64,000 nucleotides of DNA from contig NZ_JAFIWB010000025.1 of assembly GCF_017163705.1 (NCBI RefSeq), positions 1 through 64,000 on the forward strand, given 5' to 3'. Every line of letters begins with the position of its first letter. Position 1 is the stretch's first letter. A model generated the notes under the pieces. The model saw nothing but the letters and a program-made list of their open reading frames with translations, did no database searches and had not been told where the DNA came from. Origin of the DNA: Xanthomonas bonasiae (lineage in GTDB: Bacteria > Pseudomonadota > Gammaproteobacteria > Xanthomonadales > Xanthomonadaceae). Both the position numbers and the translations under genes were made by a program. Below, piece after piece: positions 17,052 to 28,850 of the stretch.

Positions 17052-18296
17052 TCAGCGGAACGCGGCGACCGCCGCCTTGGTATTGACCAGCACGCGCTGG
17101 TTGTCCGCAGTGCTGGCATTGCCCATCGGCACGCCGCCGTAGGAAATGTTCGGATTGGACCAGTAGTTCAGCCGCGGGCAGCTGACCGGGCAGTTGTAGG
17201 CCATGATCGTGCGCCAGCTGTTGCCGTAGCGATAGCCATGGCCGTAGGCGTACGGCGAGGTGCTCGAATCGGTGGCGACGTCGTGGCGCGCGCTCTGCAG
17301 GTGGCCGATCTCGTGCGCGAAACTGTAGTAGCCGGTGGCGCAATCCCAGTACACCGCGGCGAACGCGGTAGCCGCGGTCGAACCGATCCCCGAGGCCAGG
17401 CCGCAGTAGCTGCTGTTGTCGATGATCAGCACGCCGACGTCGGCGGCCACGCTGTTGCGCGTGGTGTGGATGCTGTCCATGTAGCCGTCGCTGGTGCCGC
17501 GGAAGCGGCTCAGGTCGGTGGTGAAGTCGCCGGACTCGGTGTAGCTGGTGGTCTGGTAGCCGGCCAGTTGCATGGTGATGCCGACGTTGCTGTTGGTGTA
17601 GCCCTGGTTGGACTCGGCGACCGCCAGCTGCACCAGCGACTGCATGTTGCCGCCGTAGCTGGTCACCGCCTGGTTGGTGGCCACCACCAGCACGCGGATG
17701 GTCGCCGGCGAGCCGGACGAGGCGGCGGCGGCGGTGGCGCGGTCGTCGACCACGGCCTGCGGCATCTGGATGGTCGGCAGCAGCGCGTACTCGGCCGGAT
17801 GCTCGGCCGGCATGCGGCTCTCGTCGACCTCGACCAGCACGTGGCCGCCGCCGGCGATCGGGCGCAGGTGGAACAGCGTGCCGTTGCTGCGGATGCTGCC
17901 GGTGACGGTGTCGCCGCTGCGCACCAGGATCGCCGAGTTCAGCGGATCCAGACCGGAGCGCGCGCGCGACTTGGCCGCGGCGGCGTTGCCGAGGTTGCCG
18001 TACCAGATGCTGTTGCCGCCTTCCAGCTGTTCGGTCCTGGTCTGCGTGGCGGTGACGCGCTGGCCCAGCAGGTCCAGCTCCAGCTGCGCCTGCGTGGCGT
18101 CCACCGCGGCGGCGTCCACGCGCACGCTCTGCACCGCGCCGGTGGACGGATTGGCCAGCACCCGGCTCAATGCGGGCTCGCCGGGGATGGCCTTGGAAAT
18201 GTACTGGCTGCTCTGGAACAGGGGTTTTCCGGCCGCGGAAGCGGAACCGGCGACACACAGGGCAAGCATCGCGGTAAGGCAGCACATCGACTTCAT
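17052..18296 (-). CDS. Secreted metzincin-type zinc metalloprotease
   Basis: A 414-residue preproprotein. A signal peptide (about residues 1-22) is followed by a pro-region of about 180 residues and a catalytic domain from about 195. The zinc site reads HEIGHLQSARHD, matching HExxHxxxxxHD of metzincins, but with Ser at the usually Gly position 8. The downstream 'TIMAYNCP' supplies the Met-turn. Paired Cys residues in 'NSSYCG', 'YWDCATG' and 'NCPVSCP' suggest disulfides. The family resembles M12 (reprolysin-like) bacterial proteases. GGGAGT lies 5 nt before the start. It is probably exported to the medium; the substrate is unknown. Confidence 0.82.
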   Translation of the reverse strand: MKSMCCLTAMLALCVAGSASAAGKPLFQSSQYISKAIPGEPALSRVLANPSTGAVQSVRVDAAAVDATQAQLELDLLGQRVTATQTRTEQLEGGNSIWYGNLGNAAAAKSRARSGLDPLNSAILVRSGDTVTGSIRSNGTLFHLRPIAGGGHVLVEVDESRMPAEHPAEYALLPTIQMPQAVVDDRATAAAASSGSPATIRVLVVATNQAVTSYGGNMQSLVQLAVAESNQGYTNSNVGITMQLAGYQTTSYTESGDFTTDLSRFRGTSDGYMDSIHTTRNSVAADVGVLIIDNSSYCGLASGIGSTAATAFAAVYWDCATGYYSFAHEIGHLQSARHDVATDSSTSPYAYGHGYRYGNSWRTIMAYNCPVSCPRLNYWSNPNISYGGVPMGNASTADNQRVLVNTKAAVAAFR

Positions 18297-18607
18297 GTCG
18301 TACTCCCAGGGGTGGTGAGAAGAGACGGAGCGTCGTCCCTCGCGCAGAAGGCGTCGGGCACAGCGCACGGGGGATTCCGATTAGCCGCTCAGCCAACGTT
18401 CAGCGCAAGCAACAAAATCGATCGCGTGTCCACTCAGAGATGGCCATTCCAGTTAGCGCCGTGATCGGCATCCATGCGCTGCCCTCACAGCACGCGGCCA
18501 CCGCCATGGGCAGGACAGAGGCGCACGCCAAACGGCGATCGTTCGGGAACCGTCGCGCCGGCCTGCCGGGTAACGCCGGCCGCTTCGCCGCGCGGCAGCG
18601 CGCCGCC
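18297..18607. other. Intergenic region, no gene seen
   Basis: This spacer lies between two minus-strand genes and should hold the promoter of the metalloprotease gene. I see no tRNA, terminator stem of note or convincing -35/-10 pair. The short open frames in it have no ribosome binding site or recognisable product. Confidence 0.5.
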
Positions 18608-19429
18608 TCAGCCGGCTTGGCGTAGCAAGGCGAGCAGTTCGTCCTCGTCGAAACCGGCCAGCAGCCGCGCCGGCAGGTTGAACGGGCCGTGCAGGTAGCC
18701 GCCGGCGTATTCGCGCAGCAGCTCGGCGAACCGCGCGCGCGGCTCGATGCCGGCGCGCGCGCAATACCAGCGGTACCAGCGCGAGCCGGCGGCGACATGC
18801 GCCACTTCCTCGCGCAGGATCAGTTCCAGGATCTCGACCGTGGCGGCGTCGCCGAGCGCGCGCAGCTTCACGATCATGCCCGGGGTCACGTCCAGCCCGC
18901 GCGCCTCCAGCACGCGCGGCACCAGGGCCATGCGCGCCAGGCCGTCGTGCGCGGTCTTCTCGCACATCTCCCACAGCCCGTTGTGCGCGGCGAAATCGCC
19001 GTAGTCGTGGCCCAGCGCACGCAGCCGGTCGCGCAGCAGCGCGAAATGGCGCGATTCGTCGGCGGCCACCGCCACCCAGTCGGCGTAGAACGCGTCGGGC
19101 ACCCCGCGGAAGCGGTACACCGCGTCCCAGGCCAGGTCGATCGCGTTGAGCTCGATGTGCGCGATCGCATGGATGAAGGCGGCGCGGCCCTCGGCGCTGC
19201 CCAATCCGCGCCGCGGCAGGTCGCGCGGATGCACCAGCAACGGCCGCGGCGGACGCCCCGGCATGCGGATCGGTTCGGGCTCGGCGGCATCCGCCGGCAC
19301 GCGCAGCGCGCCGGCGGCGAACGCGGCAGCGTAGCGCTGGGTCAGTGCGACCTTGTCCTCGGGCGCGCTGGCGGCCAGGCACAGCCGCGCCGCTTGCAGC
19401 AGATCCCCGCCGGCGTGCGCGTCGTGCAT
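18608..19429 (-). CDS. DUF455 family ferritin-like protein
   Basis: A 273-residue helical protein. Repeated Glu/His pairs, 'HAIAHIELNAIDLAWDAVYRF', 'AADESRHFALL' and 'LREEVAHVAAGSRWY', supply the E-x-x-H ligands of a ferritin-like di-iron centre, which is the DUF455 pattern. The substrate is not known for the family. The ATG at 19429 lies 22 nt after the purF stop; a GTG at 19447 is an alternative. It is the last gene of the folC-purF operon. Confidence 0.8.
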   Translation of the reverse strand: MHDAHAGGDLLQAARLCLAASAPEDKVALTQRYAAAFAAGALRVPADAAEPEPIRMPGRPPRPLLVHPRDLPRRGLGSAEGRAAFIHAIAHIELNAIDLAWDAVYRFRGVPDAFYADWVAVAADESRHFALLRDRLRALGHDYGDFAAHNGLWEMCEKTAHDGLARMALVPRVLEARGLDVTPGMIVKLRALGDAATVEILELILREEVAHVAAGSRWYRWYCARAGIEPRARFAELLREYAGGYLHGPFNLPARLLAGFDEDELLALLRQAG

Positions 19430-19451
19430 CGGTGCGCCACGCAACACCGCG

Positions 19452-20918
19452 TCAGGCGCGGCGCTTCTTCTTCGCTTCGTCCGAACGCAGCTGCATGATG
19501 CGCTCGAAGTAGCCCGGCTCGATGCCGGTGGTGTATTCGCCGTTGAAGCACGAGGAATCGAAGGTCTTCAGTTCCGGGTTGCCCTCGCGCACCGCGGTCT
19601 CCAGGTCTTCCAGGTCCTGGTAGATCAGCCAGTCGCAGCCGAGGAATTCCTGGATCTCCTGCTCGCTGCGGCCATGCGCGATCAGCTCGTCGGCGGCCGG
19701 CATGTCGATGCCGTAGATGTTCGGGTAGCGCACCGGCGGCGCGGCGCTGGCCAGGTACACCTTGCGCGCGCCGGCCTCGCGCGCCATCTGCACGATCTGC
19801 CGGCTGGTAGTGCCGCGCACGATCGAATCGTCGACCAGCAGCACCACGCGGTTGCGGAATTCCAGGTGGATCGGATTGAGCTTGCGGCGCACCGACTTCA
19901 CCCGCTCGACCTGCCCCGGCATGATGAAGGTGCGGCCGACGTAGCGGTTCTTGACGAAGCCCTCGCGGTACTTCACCCCGAGCACGTTGGACATCTCCAG
20001 CGCGGCGTCGCGCGAGGTGTCCGGGATCGGAATGATGGTGTCGATGTCGTGGTCCGGGCGCAGCCGCAGGATCTTCTCGCCCAGCTTCATGCCCATGCGC
20101 ATGCGCGCCTTGTGCACCGAGACGTTGTCGATCATCGAGTCCGGGCGCGCGAAGTACACGTACTCGAAGATGCACGGGGTGTGGTCGGTCGGCGAGGCGC
20201 AGACCTCGGAGAACAGCTCGCCGCGGCCGGTGATCACCAGCGCCTCGCCCGGGCGCACGTCGCGCAGGCGGGTGAAGCCGAGGATGTCCAGCGCCGAGGA
20301 TTCGGAAGCGACGATGTATTCGTCGCCTTCCACGCCCTCGCGCTTGCCCAGCACCAGCGGACGGATGCCGTGCGGGTCGCGGAACGCCACCAGGCCCAGG
20401 CCCAGCACCACGCTGACCACCGCATAGCCGCCCTTGCAGCGGCGGTGCACGCCGGCCACCGCGCGGATCGCCGCTTCCGGAGTCAGCATGCGCTGCGCGT
20501 CCAGCTCGTAGGCGAACACGTTCAGCAGCACTTCGCTGTCCGAATCGGTGTTGATGTTGCGCCGGTCGGCCTCGAACACCTGCTGGCGCAGCGCCTCGGT
20601 GTTGATCAGGTTGCCGTTGTGCGCCAGCGCGATGCCGTAGGGCGAATTGACGTAGAACGGCTGCGCCTCGTCCATGCCTTCCGAGCCGGCGGTGGGATAG
20701 CGGCAATGGGCGATGCCCACCCGGCCTTCCAGCACCGCCATGCGCTTCTCGTCGAAGACGTCGCGGACCAGGCCATTGGCCTTCTGCACGCGCAGGCGGG
20801 TGCCATCGGCGGTGGCGATGCCTGCGGCATCCTGCCCGCGGTGCTGCAGCACGGCCAGGCCGTCATACAGTTGCGCTGCGACATTCTGATTGCCGACGAT
20901 TCCGACGATGCCACACAT
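19452..20918 (-). CDS. purF: Amidophosphoribosyltransferase PurF
   Basis: A 488-residue enzyme for the first step of purine synthesis (PRPP + glutamine to phosphoribosylamine). Cys2 of 'MCGIVGIVG' is the glutamine-hydrolysing N-terminal nucleophile with no propeptide. 'RYPTAGSEG' and 'AHNGNLIN' belong to the glutaminase domain. The PRPP-binding loop is '[13 protein letters not shown]' and the allosteric-site region '[11 protein letters not shown]' is present. It resembles the E. coli-type enzyme without an Fe-S cluster. GGAGAG lies 7 nt before the ATG. It is 28 nt downstream of cvpA, the conserved gammaproteobacterial order. Confidence 0.97.
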   Translation of the reverse strand: MCGIVGIVGNQNVAAQLYDGLAVLQHRGQDAAGIATADGTRLRVQKANGLVRDVFDEKRMAVLEGRVGIAHCRYPTAGSEGMDEAQPFYVNSPYGIALAHNGNLINTEALRQQVFEADRRNINTDSDSEVLLNVFAYELDAQRMLTPEAAIRAVAGVHRRCKGGYAVVSVVLGLGLVAFRDPHGIRPLVLGKREGVEGDEYIVASESSALDILGFTRLRDVRPGEALVITGRGELFSEVCASPTDHTPCIFEYVYFARPDSMIDNVSVHKARMRMGMKLGEKILRLRPDHDIDTIIPIPDTSRDAALEMSNVLGVKYREGFVKNRYVGRTFIMPGQVERVKSVRRKLNPIHLEFRNRVVLLVDDSIVRGTTSRQIVQMAREAGARKVYLASAAPPVRYPNIYGIDMPAADELIAHGRSEQEIQEFLGCDWLIYQDLEDLETAVREGNPELKTFDSSCFNGEYTTGIEPGYFERIMQLRSDEAKKKRRA

Positions 20919-20946
20919 TTGAACGCTCTCCGCGGCGACTGCGCCG

Positions 20947-21714
20947 CTATTGGGAAGGTGGCCGTGCCTGGCCGTTGGATTCGACCCGTGCCGGGTCGTT
21001 TGCTGCCGGACGCGCCTGCGCCGGATCGATATTCGCAGGCAGGACCTGGGTCGGGTCGCCGCCGGGCTGCGCGGATTGGGCACCCGGACGCCCCAGGGCC
21101 TTGGACATCACCTCCTGCAGGCCACTGGCCGACAGGGCGTTGCCCAGGGCGGCATTATCGCCTGCCAGGGGCAACTTGCCCAAATCCATCTGCTGCATGT
21201 TCATCTGTTGCAGGTTCATCTGCGACATGTCCAGTTGCGGCATCTGCGGCATGCGCCAGTCCGGCAGCTGCGCGCGCATCCAGTGCACGCCGGGGCTGAG
21301 CACCGGCAACACCACCGACTGGCGCCAGGCCTGCTCGCGGGTCAGCGGGGTGAAGCTCATCAGCAGCACCAGCACCGCGGCGAAGAACCCGCCGCGCAGC
21401 GTGCCCAGGCCGAAGCCGAGCGCGCGGTCCGTGCCGGACAGCGCGGTGGCGCGGACCGCGCTGCGGATCACCATGCCGGTGATGCCCACCACCGCCATCG
21501 TCACCACGAAGGTCAGCGCGTAGCCGCCCAGATAGTAGGTCATGCTCGGATGCGCGCCGTCGGCCAGCCAGCGGCCGGCGTCGCCGCCGAACTGGAAGGT
21601 GGCCCAGCCGGACAGCAGCCACGACAGCGTGCCGACCACGATGCCGACGAAGCCGCGCAGCGCGCCGAGCAGCGCCGAGACCAGGATCACCGCCAGCAAC
21701 ACCATATCGATCAT
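20947..21714 (-). CDS. cvpA: CvpA family membrane protein with Met/Gln-rich tail
   Basis: A 255-residue protein. The first about 150 residues are the CvpA domain with four transmembrane segments (for example '[21 protein letters not shown]' and '[19 protein letters not shown]'). The remaining 100 residues form a polar tail that begins with a Met/Gln repeat, '[23 protein letters not shown]', and ends Pro/Ala-rich. CvpA is an inner-membrane protein needed for colicin V production and envelope homeostasis in E. coli. The tail is longer than in E. coli CvpA (162 residues). It lies directly upstream of purF. Confidence 0.88.
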   Translation of the reverse strand: MIDMVLLAVILVSALLGALRGFVGIVVGTLSWLLSGWATFQFGGDAGRWLADGAHPSMTYYLGGYALTFVVTMAVVGITGMVIRSAVRATALSGTDRALGFGLGTLRGGFFAAVLVLLMSFTPLTREQAWRQSVVLPVLSPGVHWMRAQLPDWRMPQMPQLDMSQMNLQQMNMQQMDLGKLPLAGDNAALGNALSASGLQEVMSKALGRPGAQSAQPGGDPTQVLPANIDPAQARPAANDPARVESNGQARPPSQ

Positions 21715-21811
21715 GCGCGCCTCCTGCGGCCAGGCCGCACCATGGCGGCGGCAGCGCGCCGCGGTTCCCTTCCCTGGTACATGCTTGCGACTCCGCGGGC
21801 CGAAGCCCGGT

Positions 21812-22861
21812 TCAAGGGTGTGGACGTACCATACCGCTGATGCCGACCTTGGAGGCGACCTGCGCGCGCAGCTGTTCGGCATCGGCGCGATTGGCGACCG
21901 GGCCGACCCGCACCCGGTTCAAGGCGCCCTTGTCGGTACGCACCTGCTCGACGAAGGCGCTGAATCCGGCGGCGCGAACCTTGTCGCGCAACGCGTTGGC
22001 ATCCTCGGCCTTGGCGAAGGCGCCCAGTTGCACGGCGAAGCCGGTGCCGGACGCGGCCGGCACGCTCGGCACGCTCGGAGCGGGCTTGGCCGCCGCGACC
22101 GGCGCCGGCGCCGGCGTCGCGGCCGGCTTGGCCGGCTCGGGCTTGGGCTGCTCAGGCTTGGGCGCCGCGGCGACCGGCGGCTTGGCCGCGGCCACCGGCT
22201 TGGCCGGCTCCGGCGGCAGGGTTTCGGTCTTGGCCGGCGCCGCGGTCGCTGCCGGCGTCGCCGCGGCGGCCACCGAAGATGCGCTCGGCGCGTCCAGGGT
22301 CACCACCTGCGCATTGACGTCGTTGCGCACCTTCACCGCCTGCAGGCGTACCGACTCGGCCTGGGCGCGGTCGGCATACGGGCCGATCCGCACGCGCCAG
22401 GCCTGGCGCCCGCCGATCGTGGCCGCTTCGCGGAAGCCCGGCAGCTGCGCCTGCTTGAGCCGCGCGATCACCGCATCGGCGTCGGCCTGGGTGGAATAGG
22501 CGCCGAAATTGACCGCGTAGTTGCCGGCGGCCACGGTCGGCGGCAACGGCTGCGCGGCGCTGCCGGCCGCGGCCGGCGTGGCCAGGTCGGCGGCGTCGGG
22601 GTTGTCCTGCACCGGCGCCGGCGCCGCGGCCGGCGCGCTGGCCATGCCCACGGCACCGCCGCTGGGCGCGTCGCCCGGCGTCACCAGCGGCAACTCGCGG
22701 GTCTGGAACTGGCCGTCGGCCGGAGCGTCCGGGGCCTTCAGCGGAACATTGGCGACGCCGCTGTCGGGCGCGGGGCCCTTGACCAGCATCGGCAGGAAGA
22801 TCACGGCGAGCGCCACCAGGACAAGGGCGCCAATCAGTCGCTGTTTCAGGACGGTATCCAC
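21812..22861 (-). CDS. SPOR-domain cell-division protein (DedD-like, two SPOR domains)
   Basis: A 349-residue protein. The cytosolic start and one transmembrane helix ('LIGALVLVALAVIFLPML', about residues 9-26) are followed by a Pro/Ala linker, a SPOR domain at about 112-190 ('YAVNFGAYSTQADADAVIARLK... WRVRIGPYADRAQAE'), a second Lys/Pro/Ala linker, and a second SPOR domain at about 270-345 ('FAVQLGAFAKAEDANALRDKVR... NRVRVGPVANRADAE'). SPOR domains bind denuded peptidoglycan at the septum. Two copies are unusual for DedD, which has one. Its position between folC and cvpA is that of dedD. The start is GTG. Confidence 0.9.
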   Translation of the reverse strand: MDTVLKQRLIGALVLVALAVIFLPMLVKGPAPDSGVANVPLKAPDAPADGQFQTRELPLVTPGDAPSGGAVGMASAPAAAPAPVQDNPDAADLATPAAAGSAAQPLPPTVAAGNYAVNFGAYSTQADADAVIARLKQAQLPGFREAATIGGRQAWRVRIGPYADRAQAESVRLQAVKVRNDVNAQVVTLDAPSASSVAAAATPAATAAPAKTETLPPEPAKPVAAAKPPVAAAPKPEQPKPEPAKPAATPAPAPVAAAKPAPSVPSVPAASGTGFAVQLGAFAKAEDANALRDKVRAAGFSAFVEQVRTDKGALNRVRVGPVANRADAEQLRAQVASKVGISGMVRPHP

Positions 22862-22929
22862 GGAAAGCTTGAGGGGGCGGCATGGCGGAGTGCCGCAGCG
22901 ATTATAAGGTCGGCCGGCTGCCGGCGCGG

Positions 22930-24189
22930 TCAGCCGGCTGAATGCAGCCAGTGCAAGGCGTCGGCCGCCGTATGGAACGAGCCGAACACCAGCACCCGGT
23001 CGCCCGGCCGCGCCTGCGCCAGGGCCTGCTGCAGCGCCTGCTCCACGTTATCGGCGACCACGCCTGCGGCCGCGTCGGTACCGGCCAGGCGCGCCCGCAA
23101 CTGCGCGCCGCTCTGGCCGCGCGCGCCGGACAGCCCGGCCAGATGCCAGGCAGCGACCTGCCCGGCCAGCGCCTGCACCAAACCGGCCGCGTCCTTGTCG
23201 GCCAGGGCAGCGAACACCGCGCGGGTGGCGCCGGCGCAGGGCTGCGCCTGCAGCGCCGCGGCCAGTTCGCGCGCCGCCTGCGGGTTGTGGCCGACATCGA
23301 CCAGCACCTCGACGCCGTCGCGCACGAACGGCTGCAGCCGTCCGCGCAACTGCGCCGCGGCGATGCCCTCGGCGTAGGCGGTGCGCGGCAAGGCCCTGCG
23401 CAGCGCGCGCAAGGCGGCGATGGCGGTGGCGGCGTTGGCGCGCTGCACCGGCGCGCGCAGCTGCGGCGACGGCAACTCCAGCTCGGTGCCGACGTCGCGC
23501 CAGCGCCACTGGTCGGCATCGATCGGCTCATGGAAGAAATCGCTGCCGGCGCGGATCGCGTTGGCGCCGATCGCATAGGCGCGGCGCAGCACGCTCGACG
23601 GCGGATCGATCTCGCCCAGCACCAGCGGTTTCCACGGCCGCGCGATGCCGGCCTTCTCCGCGCCGATCGCCTCGCGGTCCGCCCCCAGCCAGTCGGTGTG
23701 GTCGATATCGACGGTGGTGATCACCGCCACGTCGGCATCGACCAGGTTGACCGCATCCAGGCGTCCGCCCAGGCCCACTTCCAGCACCGCCAGGTCCAGC
23801 TCGGCCTGCTGGAACAGCCACAGCGCGGCCAAGGTGCCGTATTCGAAATAGGTCAGCGGGGTGTCGCCGCGCGCGGCGTCCACCGCCTCGAAGCCGGCCA
23901 CCAGCTGCGCGTCGCTGGCCTCTTGCCCGCCGATGCGGACGCGCTCGTTGTAGCGCAGCAGGTGCGGCGAGGTGTAGCTGCCGACGGTCCAGCCGCCGGC
24001 ACGCGCGATCGCCTCGACGAAGGCCACGGTCGAGCCCTTGCCGTTGGTGCCGCCGACGGTGACGACCTTCTTCGCCGGCCGGTCCAGGCCCATGCGCGCG
24101 GCCACCGCGCGCACGCGCTCCAGGCCCATCGCGATGTCCTGCGGGTGTTGCTGCTCGATGTAGGCGAGCCATTCGGGGAGGGTTTTCAT
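22930..24189 (-). CDS. folC: Bifunctional dihydrofolate/folylpolyglutamate synthase FolC
   Basis: A 419-residue Mur-ligase-fold enzyme. The P-loop 'VTVGGTNGKGST' is at residues 43-54, 'YTSPHLLRYNERVRIGG' is the folate-site loop, and 'GLGGRLDAVNLVDADVAVITTVDIDHTDWLG' is the conserved Mg/Lys region. The C-terminal domain contains 'VDVGHNPQAARELA'. It adds glutamate to dihydropteroate and folates in the cytosol. It is the first gene of the folC-SPOR-cvpA-purF-DUF455 unit, and the spacing to the SPOR gene is 68 nt. Confidence 0.95.
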   Translation of the reverse strand: MKTLPEWLAYIEQQHPQDIAMGLERVRAVAARMGLDRPAKKVVTVGGTNGKGSTVAFVEAIARAGGWTVGSYTSPHLLRYNERVRIGGQEASDAQLVAGFEAVDAARGDTPLTYFEYGTLAALWLFQQAELDLAVLEVGLGGRLDAVNLVDADVAVITTVDIDHTDWLGADREAIGAEKAGIARPWKPLVLGEIDPPSSVLRRAYAIGANAIRAGSDFFHEPIDADQWRWRDVGTELELPSPQLRAPVQRANAATAIAALRALRRALPRTAYAEGIAAAQLRGRLQPFVRDGVEVLVDVGHNPQAARELAAALQAQPCAGATRAVFAALADKDAAGLVQALAGQVAAWHLAGLSGARGQSGAQLRARLAGTDAAAGVVADNVEQALQQALAQARPGDRVLVFGSFHTAADALHWLHSAG

Positions 24190-24275
24190 CTGTGTATTTT
24201 CAGCCTTTCGACGAGGCGCGTTCGATCACCCGCCCACCTCTTGGAAGCAACAGCTTTCGCGCTGACGCGCGAGTC

Positions 24276-24461
24276 ACTTTTCTTTGCTTGTGCAAAGAAA
24301 AGTAACCAAAAGAAAGCACACCCGGGCGACGCGCCCTCCGCGCTTCGCGCTCCGGGTGCGCACGTGGCATGGGCATTTTTCGAAGGCACATCCATGTGCC
24401 TACGAAAAACGGCGCGCATCGTGCGCGCCGCCCCTTCGGGGTATTCGCCCATGCCACGTGC
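24276..24461. repeat. Folded intergenic repeat element with multi-branch hairpins
   Basis: A compact set of perfect stems: a 12-bp stem with loop TTGT (24276-24287/24292-24303); a 7-bp stem (24319-24325/24352-24358); then a 15-bp closing stem GCACGTGGCATGGGC (24360-24374) with 24447-24461. This last stem encloses three hairpins: TTTTTCG + GGCACAT arms (24376-24409), GGCGCGCA/TGCGCGCC (24411-24429) and CCCC/GGGG (24431-24441). Drawn out it is cloverleaf-like. It fills most of the 366-bp gap between folC and the phosphatase gene; the rest of the gap (24190-24275, 24462-24555) shows nothing else. It resembles a repeated Xanthomonadaceae intergenic element; copy number cannot be judged here. Confidence 0.75.
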
Positions 24462-24555
24462 CGCGTCTCACGGGACCCGAAAAGCGAAGCAAAAGCAAAA
24501 GCGTGCACTCGGTCAGGAATCGGAGCCGCCACTCCAAATTTGCGGATTTCGCCGC

Positions 24556-25200
24556 CTACAGCGCCCGATGCTTGGCCTCGCCGAAGAACGGCGTGTGATG
24601 CGCGCAATCGTTTAGCCGCACCACTTCCAGGTGCTCGACGTCCGGGCCTTCCAGCAGGTTCAGCGTGGTCGGCGCCTGGCGGAAGCTCCACAGCTTGGCG
24701 ATCGGCAGGCCCAGCACCCGGCACAGGATCACCCGGTTGACCGCATCGTGCGCCACCACCAGCAAGGTGTCGTACTCGCCCAGACCCTCGGCGGCGCGGG
24801 TCAGGCCGCGCCAGGAACGGTCCAGCACCTGGCGCAGCGATTCGCCGCCCGGCATCAGCACCGTGTCCGGCTCCTCGCGCCAGGCGCGCAGGCGTGCCGG
24901 ATCCTTGTCGTTGATCTCGCTGGCGAGCAGGCCTTCCCATTCGCCGTGCGCGATCTCCTGCAGGTCCGGATCGGTCAGCAGCATCGCCTCGCGCTGCGCG
25001 CCCAGCGCGTAGCGGGCGGTGCTCTGCGCGCGCGACAGCGGCGAGGCCACCGCGCGGGTCAGCGGCACGTCGCGCAGGCGCGCGCCGAGCGCCTGTGCCT
25101 GCGCCTCGCCGACCGGCGACAACGCGATGTCGATCTGGCCCTGGTAGCGGCCTTCGGCGTTCCACGGGGTTTCGCCGTGACGAGCGAGCAGGATGCGCAT
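24556..25200 (-). CDS. Histidine phosphatase (phosphoglycerate-mutase-like) family protein
   Basis: A 214-residue protein with the catalytic 'LLARHGETPWN' (His8) at the N-terminus, the second-half 'SPLSRAQSTARY' arginine region, acid 'EIAHGEWEG' and 'LLVVAHDAVNRVILC' (second His). It belongs to the GpmB/CobC branch. Known members act on small phosphorylated metabolites such as alpha-ribazole phosphate or sugar phosphates; specificity cannot be called. It ends just beside the folded repeat. Confidence 0.85.
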   Translation of the reverse strand: MRILLARHGETPWNAEGRYQGQIDIALSPVGEAQAQALGARLRDVPLTRAVASPLSRAQSTARYALGAQREAMLLTDPDLQEIAHGEWEGLLASEINDKDPARLRAWREEPDTVLMPGGESLRQVLDRSWRGLTRAAEGLGEYDTLLVVAHDAVNRVILCRVLGLPIAKLWSFRQAPTTLNLLEGPDVEHLEVVRLNDCAHHTPFFGEAKHRAL

Positions 25201-25379
25201 GCGCTGGAATTCCGTTGGGGGAGAGGTTGCCGTCTCGCGAGCGAAAACGGAGCGGCATGATACCTGCTCCGCCGCCGGAAACCCCCGAAACGCATCCCGC
25301 TCCGCGGCCGCCACGCCGGGCGTTTAACGCCCGGCAGGCCGCGCAATGGCGGCACAGGCCGCCGCCACGCCAGGCGCGG

Positions 25380-27533
<2,154 letters not shown>

Positions 27534-27706
27534 CGAATGGATTCCTTCGCGACAGGCATGAAATAGACGTTAGATTGTAACGAATGCAACCGCCGCCACG
27601 AGCATGACCAACGGCACCCCGCACGCGCCGCAACATGGCCGGATCGGCGGGCGGCTTATACTTCGCGCCCTCTCAACCCGAGTCTTGCACCGCCATGGCG
27701 CAAACA

Positions 27707-28726
27707 ATGAAGGCGCTGGTCAAGCGCGACGCAGCCAAGGGCATCTGGCTGGAACAGGTGCCGGTGCCGGTGCCCGGCCCCAACGAAGTGCTGATCAAGC
27801 TGGAGAAGACCGCGATCTGCGGTACCGATCTGCACATCTATCTGTGGGACGAATGGAGCCAGCGCACGATCAAGCCCGGCCTGACCATCGGCCACGAGTT
27901 CGTCGGCCGCATCGCCGAACTCGGCTCGGCGGTCAGCGGCTACCAGGTCGGCCAGCGCGTCTCGGCCGAAGGCCACATCGTCTGCGGCCATTGCCGCAAC
28001 TGCCGTGGCGGGCGCCCGCACCTGTGCCCGAACACGGTCGGCATCGGCGTCAACGTCAACGGCGCCTTCGCCGAATACATGGTGATGCCGGCCTCCAACC
28101 TGTGGCCGATCCCGGACCAGATCCCGTCCGAACTGGCCGCGTTCTTCGATCCGTACGGCAACGCCGCGCACTGCGCGCTGGAGTTCGACGTGATCGGCGA
28201 GGACGTGCTGATCACCGGCGCCGGCCCGATCGGCATCATCGCCGCCGGCATCTGCAAGCACATCGGCGCGCGCAACGTGGTGGTCACCGACGTCAACGAT
28301 TTCCGCCTCAAGCTCGCCGCCGACATGGGCGCCACACGTGTGGTCAACGTCGCCAACACCTCGCTGAAGGAGGTGATGGCCGACCTGCACATGGAAGGCT
28401 TCGACGTCGGCCTGGAGATGAGCGGCAATCCGCGCGCGTTCAACGACATGCTCGACTGCATGTACCACGGCGGCAAGATCGCCATGCTCGGCATCATGCC
28501 GCGCGGCGCCGGCTGCGACTGGGACAAGATCATCTTCAAGGGCCTGACCGTGCAGGGCATCTACGGCCGCAAGATGTACGAGACCTGGTACAAGATGACC
28601 CAACTGGTGCTGTCCGGTTTCCCGCTCGGCAAGGTGCTGACCCACCAGTTGACCATCGACGAGTTCCAGAAGGGCTTCGACCTGATGGAAGAAGGCAAGG
28701 CCGGCAAGGTGGTGTTGAGCTGGTAA
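27707..28726 (+). CDS. tdh: L-threonine 3-dehydrogenase
   Basis: A 339-residue zinc-dependent dehydrogenase converting threonine to 2-amino-3-ketobutyrate. Catalytic zinc ligands lie in 'TAICGTDLH' (Cys38), 'GHEFVG' and the structural zinc lobe '[15 protein letters not shown]'. The Rossmann motif is '[15 protein letters not shown]'. The start was taken at MKALVKRD as in the family; an ATG 12 nt upstream (27695) is possible. Its pathway partner kbl lies 5.3 kb away on the same strand rather than adjacent as in E. coli. Confidence 0.95.
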   Translation: MKALVKRDAAKGIWLEQVPVPVPGPNEVLIKLEKTAICGTDLHIYLWDEWSQRTIKPGLTIGHEFVGRIAELGSAVSGYQVGQRVSAEGHIVCGHCRNCRGGRPHLCPNTVGIGVNVNGAFAEYMVMPASNLWPIPDQIPSELAAFFDPYGNAAHCALEFDVIGEDVLITGAGPIGIIAAGICKHIGARNVVVTDVNDFRLKLAADMGATRVVNVANTSLKEVMADLHMEGFDVGLEMSGNPRAFNDMLDCMYHGGKIAMLGIMPRGAGCDWDKIIFKGLTVQGIYGRKMYETWYKMTQLVLSGFPLGKVLTHQLTIDEFQKGFDLMEEGKAGKVVLSW

Positions 28727-28799
28727 GGTCCGGCGCGGCGGCGGCGATGCCGCGCTGCGCCGCCAGGACGTGCGTCGTCGGCCTGGCGATCGCACAAAG

Positions 28800-28827
28800 A
28801 AGAAGGGCGCCGCAAGGCGCCCTTCTT
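28800..28827. terminator. Bidirectional terminator
   Basis: A perfect 12-bp stem AAGAAGGGCGCC/GGCGCCCTTCTT with a GCAA tetraloop between the converging tdh (plus) and TorF (minus) genes. It is flanked by A/G-rich and T/C-rich sides. Confidence 0.85.
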
Positions 28828-28850
28828 CGTTCGCGACGGTGTTGCGCGGA

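Noticed and set aside
24200-25258. A 352-codon minus-strand frame running through the folded repeat into the phosphatase gene
   Set aside because: It is out of frame with the clear histidine phosphatase and its C-terminal part is made of repeat sequence.
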